Source of the DNA: Amylostereum areolatum
Taxonomy: Eukaryota; Basidiomycota; Agaricomycetes; Russulales; Stereaceae
Reading direction: 5' to 3'
DNA: 64,000 nt
Assembly (NCBI GenBank): GCA_012932865.1
Contig: SAXG01000013.1
Location: 372,001-436,000 of the forward strand
Part shown: piece after piece, positions 21,665-32,163 of the stretch
How positions within the stretch are numbered: the stretch's first letter is position 1
Layout of the letters: every line of letters starts with the position of its first letter
Position numbers and translations under genes: made by a program
The notes under the pieces: generated by a model
The model's input: the letters and a program-made list of their open reading frames with translations, nothing else
Told to the model about the DNA's origin: nothing
The model's database searches: none

Positions 21665-23015
21665 ATGCAGCGTAGCTTTCATTCACATGAGTCTAGCTCT
21701 TCACTTGCTCCCCATTTTGTCGGCGATCCCGACGACATCTTTGGCAAGCTGTTCGCCAACGAACTGGGATGGAGGGACCGCCAACACTTCTTGCAATCGA
21801 AGGGGTATATGTTGCGGCCGCGTTTACGACCCGGGTGGATTCCTTCTTGGAAGAGCAATGGCAAATCGCCTCTCCGATGCGAGGATAGCCTTGCACTTCC
21901 GGTATGTGTTGAGTATGCACTGCTTGCGTCTGCTGATCAAATCGGTAGGCTCGGACACATCTCGTCGATGCCACAGAGATTTCCAGCGGTAAACTGGTAT
22001 ACATCAAGCGGGTTCAGACGGGAGATCTCGAATCTTCAATTGCGGTGATGTTGAGCGCACCTGCCTTACGCGCGGACCCTAGAAATCACTCTGTACCGGT
22101 CCTAGATGAGTTCCAAGACGACGAGGACCCGCGGATTTCCTACATGGTCATGCCTTTCCTTCGACGAATGGACAGTCCGGAGTTCGAGACGGTGGGGGAA
22201 GTGGTTGATTTTGTCGATCAAATATTGGAGGTGAGCACCCTAGCTTTCACTGATATCGCTGTCTCCTGAGGGAGATATGTGCAGGGCCTTCTCTTTCTAC
22301 ACGAAAATGGGGTAGCGCATAGGTAAACCCTTCTTGTCACAATTTTCTCTGCTCGGTCCTGACCAATTCTGCCTACAAGGGATTGCGCACGTCCTAACCT
22401 GATGATGGATGCTGACCGTATGTATCCGACAAGGTTTCACCCTCTGAAAGACAGGTTCACTCTGGACGATATCACGCGACCTACCTCCTTCATATCGCGC
22501 TCTCAAACCATCGTGAAGTATTATTTCGTCGACTTTGGAATTTCATCCCATGTTCCTTCGAGCTCGAACGAGAAGCTTGTTCTTGGCGTCCTGGGTCGTG
22601 ACCAGGAAGTGCCAGAACTATCTGATGAGGAACCGTACGATCCCTTCAAGGTCGACGTTTTCATAATCGGCAACATGTTGCGGCGTGAGTTCCACGACGT
22701 GCGTTTCTCCTCAAGTTCTCTCACAAGGCAAATCGTGACTAACCGTTTGCTAAGGTATTTTATAATCTCGACTTCCTCATACCTCTCATTGACGTCATGA
22801 CACGCGAAGACGCGAATGTCCGACTGACCCCAGCGGACGCTCTTGTTCGCTGGAAGGTCGTCAAGGATAACATTTCCTCTTACCGGCAGGCTACACGCGT
22901 CAAAAAGCGAGATGAGAATGCAATCTCGTCGGTCGTTCTTGATACAGCCCATCTTGCCGGGTTTGCCATGCGTTTAGTTGGATGGACAATTGGGTGGGCG
23001 ATGGGTGTTGAGTAA
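21665..23015 (+). CDS. K5: kinase-like protein with LRPRLRPGW motif (378 aa)
   Basis: Five exons: 21665-21901, 21949-22230 (282 nt), 22285-22322 (38), 22380-22698 (319) and 22755-23015; 1137 nt in frame. The start MQRSFHSHESS gives an N-terminus of the same length class as K7; a longer in-frame start at 21569 is possible. Motifs: YMLRPRLRPGWIPSWK, VYIKRVQTGDLESS, VMPFLRRMD, GVAHRDCARPNLMMD, YYFVDFGIS (canonical DFG), VPELSDEEPYDPF, DVFIIG and a diverged DANVRLTPADAL. It has the HRD Asp, loop Asn and DFG Asp but no glycine-rich loop and no HRDxK lysine. The C-terminal 25 residues are hydrophobic (AGFAMRLVGWTIGWAMG), as in K7, possibly a membrane anchor. It is closest to K7. It lies tail-to-tail with B3 (535 bp between, with no gene seen in the gap). 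Confidence 0.9.
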
Positions 23016-23550
23016 AGACTTGGCCTGCCGTTCCGAGAATACAGCGACATAAGTACCGTGTTTTATGACCGCCTAGCAGTTCTCGTTCACCTGTCTGATC
23101 GTGGTATTATTTGACGGTCCTCGTGTGTGCTCGTACGCCGTGTACTGATACCTACCTTATTTGCCTTCCTATTGTATCCGCCCGCCTGCTCTTCAGTACT
23201 GCGGAGTGATAGATCTGAGTGTCTCTATGCAGGGTTTCTGCAGGGGGGCCTCCTCAGACTCCGTTCGGAGTCTCCAGCGGGTTGGCCGCAACATGACGAT
23301 GACCGCTGTCTATACAGCGTTGCTGCTGTAGGTCATAATACTCACATACTTTTGTTTCTGCGCTCACATTATCTTTACGATCATTGTGAGCGGTGCCGGC
23401 GAGCGCTTGAGCATTGGTAAAACCTGTAGGCTGCCTGCAGCGATCCCTCACTGGCACCGCGCAAGCGGCAATAGTACATAGTAGTACAATAAAGCTCCCA
23501 CAGAGTATAGTAATAAACTCAGGTTTAAAACGCTCCCAATCCATTACACA

Positions 23551-24318
23551 CTACCAATCCATTACAGAACGAAGCGGGAGATCCTGAGTGCGTTGCCCTG
23601 GTGTTGTCACAGGCATCGGGAGCCCTAGTCCCAAGTCTCGCAGAAGTTCAAGTTCTATCAGGTTTATCTGTTAGCGTTTTCTGACACCAGCGTTGATTAA
23701 AAAGCATCGTACGAACCAGTAGCGTCAAATTCTTCTCCTAGTTGCAAAGCATGCGGCTCTTCTACGGGCGACCTGCGGAGAGCGCCAGTGGTGTTCTAAA
23801 AGAGTCGTGCATGTCATTAAAATGAAGCCGTCAAACACGGTGCCGATGTCAACCCACCTGTATATCTTTCGTGAGTCGCTGGGTAGTCGTATGCAGGTCC
23901 TTCATAGAAAGGTACAGCTCGCCCTTCGCCGCAAGCTTCTCCCTGAACGATGCCTTCTGGTATTGGGTCTTGAAGTCAAGGTAACGGATCCTACATCTAG
24001 TAACAGCTGTGAATACAGTCTATCAGGACTGTCGGAGTCAGGGAGGACGAACTCGCTATACATGGCGCGCAGCGCATCCACGCTCTGAGCATCGGGTCTC
24101 TCCTCCTGAAGCCGCTCGATGCATTGAAGGTTATCGGGGGTCAGGGCATCTAGCGTCTTCTCGGCATCGTCCAGCCAAATTTCAACCGTGCGGATGAAGG
24201 CTTCTGGGGTGTAACGAAGTTGGTAAAGCCTTGCACCAGCACAGAGGGCGACAAAGGCGCTGCTGGAAGCGGTGCCGAGATTTACGGAAATTCCGAGAAT
24301 TACGTCCCAGCTCATCAT
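23551..24318 (-). CDS. B3: small protein of unrecognised family B (195 aa)
   Basis: Four exons: 24318-24053 (266 nt), 23996-23858 (139), 23795-23717 (79) and 23654-23551 (104); 588 nt in frame with intron phases 2, 0 and 1. Exons 1 and 2 have exactly the lengths of those in B2. The second acceptor was chosen over one 6 nt downstream because it restores residue-for-residue alignment with B2 (Y, FK, Y, SFRE, L, S, LH, RL, DI all coincide). The hydrophobic N-terminus (VILGISVNLGTASSSAFVAL) precedes AEKTLDALTPDNL and VDALRAMYSE. The C-terminus is ELELLRDLGL ... LRSVMDW-stop. It is transcribed divergently from K6. Function is unknown. Confidence 0.82.
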
Positions 24319-25204
24319 CTAAGGGGGATATCATCACAAACGAGAACTATTCAGTATGTGCGGACGGACGTACATTGACGCAGAGGTAGGTGACAGGAAG
24401 AGTCCCGAGTCCGAGTGGAATTCTCTACCAGAGAGTGTGAGAGGTAAGAAGAATGAAGATAGACGGGAAGACGGACACATAATGGGTATAAATAGGAGCC
24501 CACAAGACACTCGTTTTGAGCACAAACAAGGTCCTGTGGACTGGGCCGTATCACGGGCCTTTAGATAGTAGATGAAAAGACACATATGATCGGATGTGCA
24601 ACGCAGTGCGCTTCTCGAGGAGATTGAAAGAAAAAAACAGGAGCGCCGCAAGCTTCCATTGAAACCGTCAATTGCGATGCATCATCGTATCCACCGAGTC
24701 GGCGGAGACAGAGGGGGACTCTCAGGACGGCGCAGGAATCGAAGGTCAACTTGAACGGCTTGAATCAGAAGCCTGAGGCTGCCGGCACTGCAAGTCAATT
24801 GCACGCTCACATCATAGAAGGCCTCGTATACCGTAGAGGATATTGTTCTGAAAGGAGAAAAGGACGTCATAATAAGAGAGCACGGTGACAAGGACTCGCG
24901 GCGAGTGACAGCAACGGATTTGGGAAAGTGGACACAGACCGAGGATCTGGTGCCGCGGAGATTATGTAAAGTTCATCAGGGTCGGCGTCTGACTGCCGCC
25001 GGTACCAATCACGGCGCCGACGGCTGCGGCCTGCCGACGGACCACGGTCACCGACTCACCACTTTTGTTGGTCCTTATTGTAGCTTGTTGTATCTCTTGA
25101 TTCTCTTCCGCCAGCTTCCGCCGCGCTCACAGCGTCTGTTCCAAGTCGGTTCGACTATCTGTTCTTCCTACCCCCCTCAAACCTTTGCATCTCCCAACCC
25201 TCTC
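24319..25204. promoter_or_regulatory. Shared divergent intergenic region B3/K6 (886 bp)
   Basis: This is the gap between B3 (minus) and K6 (plus). A TATAAATAG at 24487-24495 lies about 170 bp upstream of B3; on the minus strand it reads CTATTTATA. Short open frames here have no support. It mirrors the K2/B2 region in gene order and size. Confidence 0.45.
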
Positions 25205-26573
25205 ATGGCCGAATCCCTCACTCACCGACGGGCCCCAGACCGAGTAACACATGATCAATGGCACACATCGGACCCGAGCGACACCCATCACGTCCCTTTC
25301 GAATCGTTGTACTCGCACGAAATCCGCTGGAGAGACAAACAGCGTTGGTTGGAGTCGAGAGGCTACATGCTCCGGCCACGTCTTCGACCAGGATGGACGC
25401 CATCTTGGAAATCAAGTGGTCTTAATCCGGTCCGATGTGAAGACAGTACATCGCTTCCAGTATGTTTCCTTTATTCTATCATTTCCACGTCTGACAGAGT
25501 GTAGCTTCGCCCACACCTTGTAGACGCGACCAGAATCTCGGATGGAAGGCTCGTTTACATCAAGCGCGTGAAGACGGGCGACCAAGAGTCCTCCATCGCT
25601 CGTATGCTTTGGTCGCAGCACTTGCGACGCGATCCTAGGAACCATAGCGTCCCGATATTGGACTCATTCCAGGACGACGAGGACCCGTCTATCTCGTATG
25701 TTGTCATGGCCTTCTTGCGACCAATCGAATCTCCAGAGTTTGTGACCGTTGGTGAAATCGTGGATTTTGTGGATCAAATACTCGAGGTATGTTGGTATCC
25801 CTGGCATCACTCTCGTCGACCTGTGCTCAAATTTTGCGACAGGGGCTGGTGTTTATGCACGAGCAGGGCGTTGCTCACAGGTAGAGTTGTTAATCACATT
25901 CGGGCCAACTGCGAATACTAACTAGACGGCAGGGACTGCGCTGAGCCCAATCTGATGATGGACGCCTCGGCTATGTTCCCTCTCGGGTTTCACCCCATTC
26001 ACGACATTTTCCTCCCCGACGCTCGCACCCCTGTGCATAAGTCGATGATTCCTCGCACCATTGCTAGAGTAAGATATTACTTCGTTGATTATGGTATATC
26101 GACGTATGTTCCCCCCGGCCAACATTCTCAACTCGTTGTCGGCTGTTTGGGCCGCGACCGTGAGGTGCCAGAGCTTTCTGACACCGTACCGTACGACCCG
26201 TTTGCCGTCGATGTCTTCATTATTGGAAACGTCTTTCGCACTGTGTTCCACGATGTAAGTCCCAGTCTTTCACCTAAACCGTTCATTCCAATTCATGGCC
26301 GTCGCCCAGGTGTACTCCAACATTGACTTCCTCATACCCATAATTAGGCTCATGGTGCATCGCGATCCTAATCGACGAGCGCGTGCGGACCAGGCTTTGC
26401 TGAGATGGCATTATGCTCGCCAGCATAACATCTCAACTTTTCAAATGTACCGACGTCTTAAACGGCGGGACGAAGGTCTATTGGCCTCCTTTGTTCTCGA
26501 TACTTACGATATACTTGCTAGTTGCGCGAAGATGATTATGCACACTGTACGTGGTCGCCGGCGTACTGAATGA
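25205..26573 (+). CDS. K6: kinase-like protein with LRPRLRPGW motif (386 aa)
   Basis: Five exons: 25205-25459 (255 nt), 25505-25786 (282), 25843-25880 (38), 25933-26254 (322) and 26310-26573 (264); 1161 nt in frame. The first four exon lengths equal those of K2, its closest relative. Motifs: FESLYSHEIRWRD, YMLRPRLRPGWTPSWK, VYIKRVKTGDQESS, VMAFLRPIE, GLVFMHEQGVAHRDCAEPNL, YYFVDYGIS, VPELSDTVPYDPF, DVFIIG and DPNRRARADQAL. As in the other members, a glycine-rich loop is not visible and the catalytic-loop lysine is missing. The basic C-terminus (MHTVRGRRRTE) could be a nuclear or membrane-contact tail. It is divergent from B3. Confidence 0.92.
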
Positions 26574-28250
26574 CCATCGTTGTTGGCCCCGCTAAACTGC
26601 GCCCGAGGGCAATCTCAGAGCGGTCTTCTACCAGATTGACACATTGCGACCACAAGTATCATGTATGTGGTAAGCACAATAAAGCATGTTCCAGACCAAT
26701 TCTGGACGCAGTGCTAAAATTGTCAAGGCTCTCCGCGCTTCTCTGTAGGCTTCACACGTTCACGAGTGCTCATGTTCAGATTGCATGTAAACCCGTTATC
26801 CATGCACAGTTCAACAAGATTCTTTGTATGTTAACAAGAACGAGTCCCAGACATCCACCACTGCCCCGCCGCTCAATGACCCGGGGTCTCGAGGGACAAT
26901 GTTTAGACGGTACGTAAAGTTAACAGGAACCGGGCTCGACGCCTGATTCAAATCTCCAAGCTTCACCGGTGATGCGTATTAGGAGACTCTTTTGTTCTAC
27001 AAACAAGCACGGAAAGCGCTCAACTGCCATGAGGCCATGATGGGGTCAGCACGACTGACGGAATCGGAGTGGTGATGCATGAACGTACGTCGTGGGAGAT
27101 CATCTGCCCCGCGCCCGCCGTGTCTTTGGAATGACGTCCGCAATAGCTGGTGCCTCATATCGTTGCGATGTGGACTCGTGGTTGGTGATTTGTCCCGAGT
27201 CCTACTTAGGTAGGCCGATTTCACAACCTTTACAGCCGTAAACTGACCAAGGGCCTATTTCAATAGGAATTCGGCGTACTCAATTCGTGCTACTCCATAG
27301 AAGATCATCTCCATGCTCCCATCGGACTGCATTTACGAAAACGGGGCGAAGGGTCTCCTAAATCAGGGAACAAGATATCATGGCAATATAGCATGTGTAG
27401 TCAACCGTGGAAATTGAACCATGTTCATAAGGTTCTACTCAGCGCTGCCCAAATGATGGTCCCTCCGCGTGTCCGCCCCTTGTGTTTCCTGGACGGAATA
27501 AAGACCAGACAATAGTATGCATTAGCAATTCCGGTCGCAGAGGTGAGAAGTGTTATAACTTATTACACGAACATCGTGACGCATCGAACATGGCAGCGTC
27601 GGTGTGAATATGCGATACTTCGCACTATCGAAAGGGGACAATCAGAACGTCGAGTTCCGCCACTAACTGTTCCTATAAATGCTGAGCGAGGTTATCGGAC
27701 GGGGACCTGGCATCCGTCGGAAGGTGGGCACGTGGCGTACACTTCTGCGACAAAATGGGCGATGGAATCTGCAACCCAACAGCGCCGTGCGCGGGGATGT
27801 CGCCTGCACTTCGCAGCAACTTGCCTCCGAGTCGCTGATGTTCAGTAGGTACTTTGGGTTTTATTGCGCGCGGCGTTGGAAGAAAACTGCAATGTTCCAC
27901 AACTGAAGTCGAATATGCGATAATCTACGTAGTAATTGTGGCAACTCGGTGGCAACTTGTATGTAGCTCATAGTAAGTATACTGTGCCATGTGGCCGGTT
28001 CATGGAACTACCCGAAAGATTGGCGCCTGTTTGAGTCGCTGCCAGTAAGCGCTCGGCGCTCGGTGTCAGCGGCGACCCAAACGCTCACCAAGTGACAGAA
28101 AAAGTACTCTACAATTTTCGATTCCTCGGCTTCGCACTTGATACAGAATCTTTATTTGTGACAAGTACAGAAATATGCAGAAATCAGTGCGCGGATGACC
28201 ATATTCAATGTGCAGACACTGAGACAGTACTAAAAATCTCCAAACGGCAT
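26574..28250. other. Intergenic between K6 and B4, no gene recognised
   Basis: About 1.7 kb lie between two genes that converge. Open frames at 27543-27848 and nearby are short and overlap each other on both strands. The segment around 27696-27740 shares an 18-base identity and weaker flanking similarity with 8580-8640 on the minus strand, suggesting an old dispersed element. Confidence 0.4.
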
Positions 28251-29173
28251 TCAGACGCCGCGTCCCGCGCCATGCCGCAGCACGGGCAAGCCACCTGGCA
28301 TGGGCATATATCCAGCACTACGTGCAGTGGTATGAGCAGCATACTGTGCCTGTGCAATATGTGCCGACGGCACGCGAGCAACATCACCGCTGTGAAGAGG
28401 AAGAATGTTTCCGGTTGGCACCAAATCAAGCTCTAGTACCCCAATGACGATTAGGCATAGATCCTCATCACAAGAAGTGATTGTAACAGACTCACCCGTC
28501 CCTGCCTTCTCTATGCGTGCGGCTAGGCGGCGGATGCAGCTTAAAAGACGTGCTTTTTGGGCAGCTCGTTTCTCGGCGCTCTCAGCGTGCTGCGCCATAC
28601 GGCGATCTTCGAATCGCAGATGCGTTGGGTACGTCGTAGTGCGCTAGGAATATAATGAGCACGTTGATACAAGCTCAATCAAAAAGCAGCAGACTGGAAC
28701 CTACGTAAACGTCATCAGACAAGGTCGTCAGTTTATGGATCAGCGTCCTCATCTCGCTGCACAGGACACTGAACATCCACCACCGTTGCCAGCGAGTAGC
28801 ATTGTTGTACTCGAACTTGTGCAGGTTGTACTCGTTCCTTAAGCTAAATCCCTCCATGAGTTGCGATCGTCAACAAAAGGCGATAAGAAATAGCTCACCG
28901 CCGGTATCTGTCTTCCAAGTCTTCGATGGTATAATGACCTTCACGAAGTTGGTACTCCGCAATTTGTGCCTGCTGTTCGTGTGAAAGCGACCCGAGCACT
29001 GTGCATATATCGTCAAGGGCCTTCTCAGCCTGCACCAGAAGAGGGCTTGCGGTTGTACGTTCCCGACATATGTATCCGGCTACGGACACCACCGATACTG
29101 CCATACCCGTAACAGTGCGCATGCTGGAAATGTCGTTGATGACATTCCACAGGTTTCCGGAGGCCCAAGACAT
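28251..29173 (-). CDS. B4: small protein of unrecognised family B (247 aa)
   Basis: Four exons: 29173-28899 (275 nt), 28843-28705 (139), 28643-28496 (148) and 28432-28251 (182); 744 nt in frame. Intron phases are 2, 0 and 1, and exon 2 is again exactly 139 nt. The N-terminus (MSWASGNLWNVINDIS ... GMAVSVVSVAGYI) is hydrophobic and followed by AEKALDDICTVLGSLSHEQQ and IEDLEDRYRR, equivalent to the LTPE and LRSMY blocks of B2/B3. Exon 2 keeps the spacing (NLHKFEYNNATRWQRW) but not SFRE. Exon 3 is alanine/arginine-rich and probably helical. The last exon starts ELDLVPTGNI but then diverges and lacks the RSxM(D/E)W ending. It is divergent from K7. Function is unknown. Confidence 0.75.
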
Positions 29174-29928
29174 CTGGAAGAATAAAGGATGGAGTGCGAT
29201 AAGAGTGCGTATGGTAGGATTGGTCGTACAGCGAGAGAGACGAAGCTGGAAGACAGAGATGAGTGTTGCTGGATAGGTTTCTGTACTCACCCCGGTTATT
29301 TATCCTCGTCCACCGAGGGCCTAAGTAAGGACAAGCGTGACGCTTTCAGCTCAAAGAAAGCCCCGACGGAGTCTTCGCGAACTCCAGTTCAAACGCTGTG
29401 ATGAGTCGTCCTGGCTGCCATGAAGACAAGTTTCTTGTACGCACGACCGCCCAGCCGGAGCGCCCGGTGTCGGCGACAAAAAAAGATGTCAGTATTGGCG
29501 ATGTTGTACTTCTAGTCCACATAGTAAGATCTGATGCGCCTGGATGACCGATGAATGAGAGATTGCGGCCCCCCTTGTATAAGTAGCAACTTATTATTCA
29601 ACTTACAGTTTCCACACAGCACTTGACGCCGGCCACTGGTTCTTCTTTCTCCGCCCATTGTTCTTTGGCTGGAAGTAGGAGTACGCATCGTGTGAGATCG
29701 TAGCTAGGTGAGAATGGAGCAATCGACACCGGCCTTGTACGTACTCAGGCTGCAAATCAAGTTGAACCTACTGCTTTCGGAAGTTAAAATTTAAACTTCC
29801 GCCCGTGCCACGAAATTGTCACCATCATGACCAACGTCCCTCAGTCTTTGTACCTCTCTCTGACCGTTTCCCTCCCTCTCTCGTCCCTCTCACTTATCAC
29901 TATTCACTTGTGTCAAGGCCTTCCGATC
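29174..29928. promoter_or_regulatory. Shared divergent intergenic region B4/K7 (755 bp)
   Basis: This gap lies between B4 (minus) and K7 (plus). On the minus strand a GATAAATAA element lies about 120-130 bp upstream of B4, and the last 100 bp before K7 are pyrimidine-rich. An in-frame upstream ATG for K7 at 29827 would shorten the gap to 653 bp. Confidence 0.4.
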
Positions 29929-31287
29929 ATGCTAAACGGCGCCCCTCGTCGCGAAACCGGTGTAGCCTGTGAGGGCGATCTAGCCACTTCCCTCAACGAT
30001 TCAGACATCTTCGAAAAACTTCTCGTCAACGAACTGCGATGGAGGGATCGTCAAATATTTCTGCAATCGAAAGGTTATATGTTGCGGCCGCGCCTTCGAC
30101 CGGGATGGACACCATCATGGAAGATCAATGGGAAGTCACCCATTCGATGCGAGGATTTTTTGGAGCTACCAGTGAGTGACATATAGGTACTGTTTTTGTG
30201 GACTACATCTGATATAGGGTGAATGCAGGCTCGGTTGCATCTCGTAGATGCGACCCAAACTGCCACTGGCAAACTGGTATACATCAAGCGAGTTAAGACC
30301 GGGGACAACGAGTCTACCATTGCTCTCATGCTGAGCAGCCCGACCTTGCGCGCCGACCCTAGGAACCATTCCGTACCAATTCTAGATATATTTCAAGACG
30401 ACGAGGATCCTAGCACGTCTTATATGGTCATGCCCTTCCTTCGTCAGATGGACAACCCGGAGTTCGAGACTGTGGGGGAAGTTGTTGATTTCATCGACCA
30501 GATATTAGATGTAAGCACCCCGTCGTCTGATACGTGCGAAGTGGCGGACTAAGTAATGGCGTCGGCGAGCAGGGACTTGTATTTTTGCACGAGCACCGCG
30601 TGGCTCACAGGTAGGGCTCTCCCGGGTTATCCTCTATCAGCATCTCACGGGTTACCACCAGGGACTGCTCGCGCGCAAACCTGATGATGGAGGCCGACAG
30701 CATGTACCCCTCAGGCTTCCATCCCGTGAAGGACGACTTTCTCCAGCATGACATCACGGTTCCCGCCGACCACATACCTCGCTCTCAGACCGCCGTGAAG
30801 TACCATTTTGTGGATTTCGGTATTTCGTCGTACATTCCTTCAGACTCGAAGGAGAGGCTCGTCGTAGGTTGCTTTGGTCGCGATCAGCAGGTTCCAGAAT
30901 TATCAGATGAAGTACCCTATGATCCCTTCATGGTGGACGTTTTCACAATAGGCAACATGCTGAGGTGTGAGTTCCACAACGTGAGTTTTCCACCTCCCCC
31001 CATTATAACACGATGCAATATCCGAACTTGTTCCGCAGGTGTTTAGCAATTTAGAATTCCTCACTCCTCTAATCAGCGTCATGACACGTGCAGACCCGAA
31101 TGCCCGACTAACTGCGGCGAGCGCTCTTGCTCAGTGGAAGACCATCCGGGACGGCATATCTGCCTACCGCCGGGCCTCGCGCGTGAAAAAGCGAGACGAG
31201 GGCGTTCTGTCCTCTGTTGTTCTTGACACGATGTACGTCGCAGGTTCTGCTGCGCGCTTCGTTGGGTGGGCGATGGGTCGTGTATAG
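29929..31287 (+). CDS. K7: kinase-like protein with LRPRLRPGW motif (376 aa)
   Basis: Five exons: 29929-30171 (243 nt), 30229-30510 (282), 30573-30610 (38), 30662-30980 (319) and 31039-31287 (249); 1131 nt in frame. The start MLNGAPRRETG was chosen to match K5; translation from 29827 would add 34 residues resembling a signal-anchor (SLYLSLTVSLPLSSLSL), a real alternative. Motifs: YMLRPRLRPGWTPSWK, VYIKRVKTGDNEST, VMPFLRQMD, GLVFLHEHRVAHRDC, NLMMEADSM, YHFVDFGIS with canonical DFG, VPELSDEVPYDPF, DVFTIG and DPNARLTAASAL. The C-terminal end (AGSAARFVGWAMGRV) is hydrophobic as in K5. It is divergent from B4 and completes the fourth K/B pair. Confidence 0.92.
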
Positions 31288-31723
31288 CTATCCAATCTTT
31301 GTCCTTGAGCCAGTTGTTGTTTGCTCTGTAACAGTGTAACAGTATAGGCATGTGTATGTTCTTGTATCTTGCAGTGTATCTTGTCGAGTCTGTATCTATT
31401 TGTATTCATCCGTCGATGGCAGACTACTCGATCATTGCAGTATAGAGCCGTCACGCTTCGCGAATTGGGTGCTTATTGGAAAGAACTTTCTTCTCCTTGC
31501 ATGAGTGCATTCATGGTATGTATAACACACTAGATACCCTTATTCCTCCCACGGCGATGTGCGCACTGGCACTCTTATTACCTGCAAGTACTAGCATCGG
31601 ACGAACACCGGAGACGCCATGCTGTACGACAGTTCGTGGTGGCCTTTCCATTCATATGTAAACTAGAAGAGAAAGGCCGATGCAAGCACGGCAGATACGA
31701 TTCCCCTTTTCCACAACATCTAT

Positions 31724-31960
31724 TCAAATGTCACGCCCCAATAGGTACAGCTTCTCCAGCCTCAACCCAAAAAACCACCATAGGTTGAAGTCTGTTTGCG
31801 CCTCTCTCGATACCAATGATACTTCCATCACTACTAGCTGACGAAGGCGAACATCAGCAGCGGAAACATGCACGAGCGTACCATCCAACTGTAGGCTTCC
31901 CGACGCATCGAATATGTTGTTGAAGAGTTGAATCTGCTTCGATATCAGCGCATCACGTAT
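31724..31960 (-). other. Open stretch without start, possible last exon of an unknown gene
   Basis: The minus-strand frame reads RDALISKQIQLFNNIFDASG and continues open through NLWWFFGLRLEKLYLLGRDI to a stop at 31724. No ATG is available in frame, so it would need an upstream exon; none was found. No family is recognised. The neighbouring sequence (31288-31723 and 31961-32163) holds nothing identifiable. Confidence 0.25.
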
Positions 31961-32163
31961 GAAAGTTTACGACATGCATCACATTGCCTGTGTTTGGCCG
32001 CCTTGCTTCGGCACTGCAGAAGTCCGCGCGCACGCGGTGCGTCAATGGGACCGGTCCATCTGTTTTCTATGTGAGCAGACGACCCACGGCCCAGATAGAT
32101 ACCAGCTTACAGGAGGGCGCGCACAGATCGTAAAGATCATTCAACGCCCCTTTTTCAGAAGGG

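Noticed and set aside
6600..25080. The shared 10-mer GTTGGTCCTT upstream of K2 and K6 as a regulatory motif
   Set aside because: A 10-base match between two 0.9-kb regions is expected by chance often enough; no third copy was seen upstream of other K genes.
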